Positions 57,480 to 64,000 of a stretch of DNA of 64,000 bases are shown here, in pieces. How positions within the stretch are numbered: the first letter of the stretch is position 1; each line of letters opens with the position of its first letter. This DNA comes from Batillaria attramentaria (Eukaryota; Mollusca; Gastropoda; Batillariidae): NCBI GenBank assembly GCA_018292915.2, contig JACVVK020000320.1:625001-689000 (forward strand). The letters run 5' to 3'. Both the position numbers and the translations under genes were made by a program. The notes beneath the pieces are model-generated. The model worked only from the letters and a program-made list of their open reading frames with translations. It did not search any database and was not told where the DNA came from.

Positions 57480-58675
57480 TCGCCGGCAACGGGAACATTT
57501 TGCAAATCGTTTTGCTCTCGACATACAACTCCCCCCCCCCCCCCCAAAAAAAAACAAAACAACAACAACAACAAAAAAAACCAAAAAAAAAACAAAACAA
57601 ACAAACAAAAACAAAACAACAACAACAACAACAACAACAAAAACCCCGTCATATGATGGATGTTTTTGGTCAAAACTTCCTTTGGCTGATTCGTCTTTAG
57701 TCGAAAGGATAATTGGTCCCTAGTCAAATCCTGTCGGCGCACTGACACATTATCTACCCACCTGGAATGTTTTTGGGTTTCATGGTGTGAACTCCGTAAA
57801 AAAACAGATTCGGAGATGCCACCATAACAGCCACGGCAAACCCCACAGCAAGCAGAAGCTTTCTCCTTTGCCTGATCGTCTTGAACTTCATGGGGTGGAC
57901 GATGTGCTGGTAGCGATCCAGTGCAATACAGAGCAGACCGTGCATGGACCCCACGTGAGCCACTGTGAGGATGAACTTGCTGAGTCTGACAACACAGGTC
58001 AACATGCACATGTACCGTTTCTTTAGGGTTCCGGCAGTCACACATACGGGCGCTGCATCTCCCCCTTGTAGTTGTATTCATCCTTTTTGTTTTCACTAGA
58101 CTTCTCTCGATGACGATGTCAGTAACTTTGGTAAATCTGATATCAGTTGCAACACCTACTCGAGGATGGGTAAGTATATGCGAGAACACGTTCGACTCGC
58201 ATCATTCGACCGCTGAAGTGAGAATACTTGATAATAAGTTTGTAACGCCTAGCAATATTTTTGATAGGGTAGCACTGTTGTATGCAGGTCAACACACATA
58301 CAGAGAGAGAGAGAGAGAGTACACGCTTAATGTTTATGTTTATAGATTTACAACTTACTTGCACAGGAGAGGATCTCTGGTCCTGACAATAAAGTAGAAC
58401 TCCACCAGCTCGGCTGGTATGCCCACCAAACAGGCCAAAAGGTCGTAAGCTGCAATGGCGACAACATAAAATCTGATGCTGCAATTCAGGGAACGATCTG
58501 TCGACCACACAATAATTGAGATCACGTTGCTCGGGATACCCACAGTGGACACCACGGACAGGATAACCACGATAGGCAGGTTGAGGTTATCCAGAGCTCT
58601 GGCGTCTTCTTCTTTTAAATCTTGCAACTCGGAGTCTGTCACTGTGACGTTTGTGCACGCTGGTCCCATATGCAT
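56056..58675 (-). CDS. Class A GPCR, tandem gene C (orphan)
   Basis: Exons 58675..58359, 57985..57762, 56990..56056; 491 aa, introns GT..AG, phases as in A and B. The ATG in the context RATRSFKMHMGP is the start shared with B; an in-frame ATG 27 bases upstream is possible. Landmarks: N-terminal NVTVTDSEL, TM1 GIPSNV, LCK at the first splice site, ALDRYQHIVHP, TM6 FFVSYCPYLV, TM7 LALNPLIYCAV. The intact tail KRLLRCKDERDPQG.. ends at PESEV. Exon 2 and the TM6-TM7 stretch are almost identical to gene B, so the two genes separated recently or are homogenised by gene conversion. First gene of the array in transcription order; no defect seen. Confidence 0.9.
57397..57650. repeat. CT/CA microsatellite and C/A-rich tract, intron 2 of gene C
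   Basis: CT then CA from 57397 to 57476, followed by a C run and AAC repeats to about 57640. Frames through it are artefacts. Confidence 0.88.
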
Positions 58676-58917
58676 TTTGAAGGATCTAGTCGCACGACGC
58701 ACAAGCGAACAGCCTGGGTTCGGTGCCCAGAATCAACGCCAAATGTGCAAAGTTTACAACGTAGGTCGATTTGTATTTCTCACTGAAACACTGCGATTTG
58801 TATCAGCTACACGCTCTTCAGTCTGTACAGCATTAATTTTGTCCTGACAGATGGGCTTGGCATTCATGTTATCACACACAATGTAGTCTACTTTGCGAGT
58901 ACCGTACTGTCTAAAAC

Positions 58918-59060
58918 TGAGGTTGTAGTTTCCAACATTGAAGAAAGACCGCCTTTTGTCTTCACACGTCATTTCAACAATGAAGTGACGTAACCGGTTC
59001 CGTCAAAATCATCAAGTTCAAATAATTATGACAAACAGCTGAGAGGCCAGCTGGCATTGA
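58918..59060 (-). promoter_or_regulatory. Conserved upstream block of receptor gene C
   Basis: Shorter counterpart of the blocks before A and B: TTTCCAACATTG, ACAATGAAGTGACGTAACC, GGTTCCGTCAAAATC and GGCATTGAATAAA. TGACGTAA at 58986-58993 lies about 310 bases upstream of the ATG, the same distance as in B. Confidence 0.55.
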
Positions 59061-59239
59061 ATAAAGGGAATTTCATCCATTCAGCTATTTACACTAGGAG
59101 TATTTACTTCTGGTACTAGTAGCATATTTGCACCACACTCAATACAGAAGTGATCAGAGCCTTTTTTTTTTCTAAACTTGCGTTGTTTCTCTATAAAGAA
59201 ACAACTTTATGAGATAGGGCAGATTTCGCTGCGCAGAGC

Positions 59240-59314
59240 TAGACTCCAGAGTGCAGTCCCTTTTCGGCGGGGCGTGAAAATGTACTTTCCACTGAAAGAC
59301 TCTGTGCCCCAGAG
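59240..59314 (+). repeat. Minimal copy of modular repeat P-b
   Basis: CCAGAGTGCAGTCCCTTTTC and GGCGTGAAAATGTACTTTCC are followed directly by GACTCTGTGCCCCAGAG. This joins the two outer ends of the large element at 59633-62160, as in an internal deletion derivative. GCGCAGAGC occurs on both sides (59231 and 59319), a possible TSD. Confidence 0.6.
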
Positions 59315-60947
59315 AGTGGCGCAGAGCAGCAAGTTTCACTTTCAGTGATAAAAAAGAAGACGTTCCTCCAGACAGTAGTCATACTTTCACGCACACACTG
59401 ACGAAACGAAATCTGCGTCATAGGCAACTTACGTCAGTGACACTATGCTGCTGCGTTCTTTTTGGCGGGATTTGGGCGACGTGTGTGTATGTGTGTGTGT
59501 GTGTGACTGTGTGTGTGTGGACGGATGAAGTCATGGCCATGTCCTAAACCACCTCGCGGGAGGGCTTTTTACTTTGAGATAAAATGGGCGGTCATATTCT
59601 CCAGACATACCTTTCACGATTTTCCTCTCTAGACTCCAGAGTGCAGTCCCTTTTCGGCGGGGCGTGAAAATGTGACTGCTTACACCCAGCGCCATTTTCA
59701 AAAATGGCGAATTTTTTTTAGAAAAGCAGAGACTTGTGTGTCATATGATTTGATTTGAAACGAAGTCTTGAATATCCGACCACTTTTCGTTTGGGCAAAA
59801 TCTTTGCCAGCGGACAATTATTGTTGCGCTTTGATGGCACTGTTTACGTGGTACACTGATCCAACAGGATGTGAGTAAACGGCAAGGGGGTTGCACTCTG
59901 ACAGGCAAGGGTGCACTCTCTGGGGCACAGAGTCTTTCAGTGGAAAGTACCTCTGTGCACGGTGGGGAAATGGCGCTCACTGCGCTACCGTGACGGGCCT
60001 AAATTGTCTCGGTGCTCTCAAACACAAGGTCGCGCACTATGTCATCCTTGACCAGCTTTGAACCCAGAGGGATCCTCAGTGGCGCAAGTGATGGCAGGCT
60101 GTCTTCAGAGTGAAAGTAGGCGTGTTTCTGAATCAGAGAAATACATAACATGTCTGTCTGAATGGACAGATCTATTATTACATTCAGTCCTAGAGCACGG
60201 GTGTGTATGCTTTTGTAATCGTCTCTTATTCCACCACAAGGCAGGTACGTGATCGTCTGCACCGTGCAATAATACTTGCCTGTAGAGTGCAACACCTTGG
60301 CCTGTCAGAGTGCAACCCCCTTGCCGTTTACTCACATCCTGTTGGATCAGTGTACCACGTAAACAGTGCCATCAAAGCGCAACAATAATTGTCCGCTGGC
60401 AAAGATTTTGCCCAAACGAAAAGTGGTCGGATATTCAAGACTTCGTTTCAAATCGAATCATATGACACACAAGTCTCTGCTTTTCTAAAAAAAAATTCGC
60501 CATTTTTAAAAATGGCGCTGGGTGTAAGCAGTCACATTTTCACGCCCCGCCGAAAAGGGACTGCACTCTGGAGTCTAGCAAGGGTGTTGCACTCTACAGG
60601 CAAGTATTATTGCACGGTGCAGACGATCACGTACCTGCCTTGTGGTGGAATAAGAGACGATTACAAAAGCATACACACCCGTGCTCTAAGACTGAATGTA
60701 ATAATAGATCTGTCCATTCAGACAGAGACATGTTATGTATGTCTCTGATTCAGAAACACGCCTACTTTCACTCTGAAGACAGCCTGCCATCACTTGCGCC
60801 ATTGAGGATCCGTCTGGGTTCAAAGCTGGTCAAGGATGAAATAGAAACGGAAACGGTAATGACTGCGAAGTGGTTACAAGTTAAGCAAATAAAAGCGACA
60901 CAAAAGGGACAGAAACCACTTAACTTTGACAAAGGACGGCACAGGTC

Positions 60948-60973
60948 GACGTTTCGGCTTACGCCTTCTTCAG
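60948..60973 (-). ncRNA. Hammerhead-ribozyme-like core, left arm
   Basis: Minus strand CTGAAGAAGGCGTAAGCCGA is followed by AACGTC: a CUGAnGA box, a GGC/GCC stem with a GUAA tetraloop, then GAAAC-GUC. The copy at 20020-19995 has a GAAA loop instead, also of GNRA type. Penelope-like elements are known to carry hammerheads with very short stem III. One unpaired A in stem II is atypical, so activity is uncertain. Confidence 0.5.
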
Positions 60974-61955
60974 GACATAAACAAATGGGACATAACTTCA
61001 ACAAACAAGCAAAAGGTAACTCTGCGGATGTACTGACATACACGGCGCGGAAAAAAAAAAAAAAAAAAAAAAGGGTGGGCGAGAAAAGGACCAGAAAAAA
61101 ATAGCAAAATTATCACAACACCCATCCTTAGGTGACAGAAGACCATGGACTGTGTGTGAAAAAAAAAAAAAAAAAAATGTTGGGCAGAAAAGAACAAAAA
61201 AGAATAGTGAAAATTAGCAATCACAACACCCATCCTTTGGTGACAAGGACCATGGATTGTGTGTGAAAAAAGTTCAGAGGGTTATGTTACGGCTTTTCGT
61301 TCAAACCACCCGGGGCCTGACTTCCCAGGCGCTGAATAATGTGCGACTCCATGTCGCGTCTGTCTGTGGCGTCACCGTGCATAAGCCACAGGCCAGTTAC
61401 TGTCATTTTATTTAAGATGGAGTGGCCTGCAGAATTGAAATGCACGGCAACGGGTTTTATTCTGTTGTGTCTGGTGTCGGCGATATGTTCAGCTATTTCA
61501 ATTCTGCAGGCCACTCCATCTTAAATATGACAGTAACTGGCCTGTGGCTTATGCACGGTGACGCCACAGACAGACGCGACATGGAGTCGCACATTATTCA
61601 GCGCCTGGGAAGTCAGGCCCCGGGTGGTTTGAACGAAAAGCCGTAACATAACCCTCTGAACTTTTTTCACACACAATCCATGGTCCTTGTCACCAAAGGA
61701 TGGGTGTTGTGATTGCTAATTTTCACTATTCTTTTTTGTTCTTTTCTGCCCAACATTTTTTTTTTTTTTTTTCCACACACAGTCCATGGTCTTCTGTCAC
61801 CTAAGGATGGGTGTTGTGATAATTTTGCTATTTTTTTCTGGTCCTTTTCTCGCCCACCCTTTTTTTTTTTTTTTTTTTCCGCGCCGTGTATGTCAGTACA
61901 TCCGCAGAGTTACCTTTTGCTTGTTTGTTGAAGTTATGTCCCATTTGTTTATGTC

Positions 61956-61981
61956 CTGAAGAAGGCGTAAGCCGAAACGTC
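61956..61981 (+). ncRNA. Hammerhead-ribozyme-like core, right arm
   Basis: Identical core to 60973-60948 on the other strand, followed by GACCTGTGCCGTCC. Confidence 0.5.
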
Positions 61982-62509
61982 GACCTGTGCCGTCCTTTGT
62001 CAAAGTTAAGTGGTTTCTGTCCCTTTTGTGTCGCTTTTATTTGGTCAAGGATGACATAGTGCGCGACCTTGTGTTTGAGAGCACCGAGACAATTTAGGCC
62101 CGTCACGGTAGCGCAGTGCACAGAGGTACTTTCCACTGAAAGACTCTGTGCCCCAGAGTGTTTCCTCTCTAGTCTCAGTGCCGCATTTTTAAAAGAGTTG
62201 TCGCCCATTTAACGAAATTGGTCATGTTACGTATATATATAATTTAAGAAAAAGTTTTTCAGATACATTTTCTAGACTTTCAACGATCATCCAATTATAC
62301 TGAATGTGTTCGAAGCACAGCTCTGTGGCTCCGACAGATTTTGTGTTAAAAAAACAACAAAAACAAAAACACCTGAGGTAGGGGTGTTATAGCCTTAACA
62401 TTATGACTAACAGAGCTTTTTGATAGAACTAATAGAACACATTTTCTTCAAGAGGCACTTGTCCAAAGAGTCCCAGTCTTGTGATTTCTTAAGTACAATC
62501 CAAGATACA

Positions 62510-62960
62510 CTGTATTCAAGTCCACGTTTAACTAGCCCTTTAGATCTTCCAGACTTAATGTGAAAATTATTTCAGTCAGCGGGAAGTCACAACACCAACA
62601 GGGAAATCACAGGAGTGAAGACACGAACAAGCAGACGTCCTGCGTGAGACCGACGTGAAACGTTTAGTTCACAGACAAAATCTGTAAGTAATGTCACTGT
62701 CTCCTCTGTTTTACCAGTCCTGTAGATCTTGCAGATTTTATGTAAAAATTAATTTAGTCGGGGAAGTCAGAACACCAACAGGGAAATCACAAGAAATAAA
62801 CAAGCCTCCTCTGTCAGTCGACCTGAGTGACGCCGACGTCCAATGTTTAGTTCACACACACGGTCTGAAAATATCACGGTCATCTCTCTCTCTCTCTCAG
62901 ACAATCTGCCTGAGGCTGACGTCAAATGTTTTGCTCTCGGAACTGACAACTGACGTCATC
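62510..62960. repeat. Tandemly duplicated block upstream of gene C
   Basis: Two diverged copies (about 62515-62690 and 62700-62960) share TAGATCTT.CAGA, CACCAACAGGGAAATCACA and TGTTTAGTTCACA. A single copy is at 53930-54080, upstream of gene B. No coding frame. Confidence 0.7.
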
Positions 62961-63633
62961 TCTGTCTCTCTCTCTCTCTTTTTGGTAAGAACACAACAAA
63001 GCATAACACAAACATGAACAATTCAAGAGAGGACACTTTTGAACATGGTGGCATTTTATTGAACTTTACAGCTCTATGACAGGAACATCACCACTTCATA
63101 ATATGAGCATCAATGTTCATGCACAATATCACTGGAAAATAATGAAATAACATCATAACATAACTGCCGTTGTAATGCAGTTTCCATCTGTTCAACATTT
63201 TCAGCAGTCACCTGGAAGCCCATGGAAGCCCACAGCAGCAGGCTGAAAGCTAACTCATGTATGAAGGAAAGCCAGAGCACAACTCATTCTGCTAGCAGGT
63301 CAAGTGCACAGGGACTGCCAGTGCCGCTCACAGGTCAGCCTCTACAGTCACACTAGATGTCTGATGATGTACCACTACCAACTCTGACGATCAACCTAGG
63401 GGCACACATCCAATCATCTGCGAATAAAGGAACCTGCTATGCACTACAATAACCCATGCAAAAGTTGTCATGATCTCAGGATCACAACTTGGCACAGCGG
63501 AAAAGCCTGGCTTCCCTATAGCCAAGTGAGCGAAAAGAATTATCTTTTGTCACTGTACTGCAGGATAGCTATTGTAACTGGACAGCTAGCATACAGTCCA
63601 CACAGTCTTGTACTCAGACAGTTTAAGTCATGG
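62961..63633 (-). other. POLR3K 3' UTR and polyadenylation signal
   Basis: On the minus strand an AATAAA lies at 63060-63055, about 570 bases after the stop codon, followed by a GT-rich stretch. The 3' UTR therefore probably spans 63633 to about 63035. No other gene is visible. Confidence 0.6.
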
Positions 63634-63761
63634 TCAGTCTCGCCACCGATGGCCACATTCCATTCTGCAGCACTTGTAGAAAGTAGTCATTGGCTCGTCT
63701 GCCGAGCGAGTCTGAATCTGCATGAAGAAGGCTCTGTTGTGTTCACACTTGGGACAGGTAG
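63634..63761 (-). CDS. POLR3K: POLR3K (RNA polymerase III subunit RPC10/RPC11), last exon
   Basis: Minus strand, 128 bases after an acceptor (CTTTTTCAG), entering in phase 1 and encoding the last 41 residues up to TGA. The sequence TCPKCEH..., [16 protein letters not shown] and ECGHRWRD is the C-terminal TFIIS-like zinc ribbon of this subunit and almost identical to human POLR3K. The CPKC and C....C pairs bind zinc, and the RSADEP hairpin carries the Asp-Glu pair needed for RNA cleavage by Pol III at termination. The earlier exons lie beyond 64000. The strong conservation suggests a normal gene. Confidence 0.95.
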
Positions 63762-63879
63762 CTGAAAAAGTATTGGCAAATATAAATGGAAAACACAGAC
63801 ACAAATAAATCAAAGACTGAAAGAGCTTCATCAAAATAATTCTGATCTGTGTTTCATGCTGTGTGCATCATGTGTGACA

Positions 63880-64000
63880 AGGGGATTTGGTCTAGTGGCT
63901 AAGGGGATGACTTCAAATCTGAGCCACCCAGTTCGAATCCCAGGTAAACAGGAATTTGGATGGATTTTTCCTTATCAAATCATGTCAAAATCACATGCAG
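63880..64000 (+). repeat. Second type of tRNA-like SINE, cut by the window end
   Basis: A box around TGGTCTAGTGGCTAAGG and B box AGTTCGAATCC at about 63930, followed by a non-tRNA tail. It lies in the POLR3K intron and differs from the SINE family at 31330. A true tRNA is unlikely because the two ends do not pair. Confidence 0.6.

Larger units (their letters stand above)
60840..62042. mobile_element. Penelope-like retroelement copy, near-perfect palindrome
   Basis: The 12-bp TSD GGTCAAGGATGA lies at 60828-60839 and 62043-62054. Arms 60887-61441 and 61495-62042 are inverted copies around a spacer of about 53 bases. Each arm encodes, on opposite strands, a piece with PVAVHFNSAGHSI (left arm; FNSAGHSI in the right) and RRDMESHIIQRLGSQAPGGLN, the C-terminal part of the GIY-YIG endonuclease of Penelope-like elements. 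The reverse transcriptase is absent. Each arm also has a hammerhead-like core. The left end has about 47 extra bases beginning AATAGAAACGG, as in the copy at 19886. Confidence 0.78.
59633..62160. mobile_element. Modular inverted element a-b-a'-b' with 12-bp TSD, host of a Penelope-like insertion
   Basis: TTTCCTCTCTAG flanks it at 59621-59632 and 62161-62172. Block a (59630-59905) returns in reverse at about 60299-60578, and block b (59911-60298) returns in reverse at about 60583-62160, where it is split by the insertion at 60840-62042. Without that insertion the element is about 1.3 kb. Recurrent short motifs are TTGCACTCTGACAGGC, GTAGAGTGCAACACC and CTTTCCACTGAAAGACTCTG. No protein is evident. 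Minimal relatives are at 33994, 53545 and 59240. Class unknown. Confidence 0.65.

Overview
The window is animal nuclear DNA, most likely from a mollusc and probably a gastropod. That is an inference from four things: intron-containing animal genes (KICS2, POLR3K), a local cluster of orphan rhodopsin-type receptors, very many CA/TG microsatellites, and a tRNA-derived SINE with a conserved tail. No species marker such as rRNA or mitochondrial sequence is present. Almost everything outside exons is transposable elements, several of which can be delimited exactly because target-site duplications (TSDs), empty sites or interrupted reading frames are visible.

Layout. 1-6300: gene-poor DNA with degenerate minisatellites. 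6353-8704 (+): a two-exon class A GPCR with a very long third intracellular loop. 8705-12600: intergenic microsatellites. 12601-27190 (+): KICS2, a subunit of the KICSTOR complex (nutrient control of mTORC1), complete in ten exons (457 aa). Its introns hold a hAT transposon nested in another hAT relic (intron 2), a Penelope-like fragment (intron 4) and an intact 3.3 kb RTE-type LINE (intron 8). 28753-58675 (-): three tandem three-exon GPCR genes, called here C (56056-58675), B (48830-52282) and A (28753-33811) in order of transcription. 63634-63761 (-): the last exon of POLR3K (RNA polymerase III subunit RPC10/RPC11), with its 3' UTR.

The most striking feature is in gene B. A 13.6 kb block (35232-48855) sits inside its last coding exon. 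It is flanked by a 13-bp TSD, and the original C-terminal tail of the receptor can still be read at 35231-35151. The block is an L1-superfamily LINE (ORF1, ORF2, A-rich tail) in the same orientation as the gene. It has itself been hit by a solo LTR, a 5-bp-TSD DNA transposon carrying another TIR element, a LINE fragment and a 3.75 kb TIR element. The first 25 bases of the LINE supply a new tail of eight codons and a stop to the receptor.

Other notable structures are a shared upstream block with a TGACGTAA motif in front of all three receptor genes; Penelope-like insertions organised as near-perfect palindromes with a hammerhead-like core in each arm; a modular a-b-a'-b' inverted element that was the target of one of them; SINEs nested in a hAT MITE whose empty site survives in a neighbouring duplicate; and an array of paired TCAAGGTCA / TGACCTTGA sites. 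I found no operon, CRISPR array or prokaryotic system.
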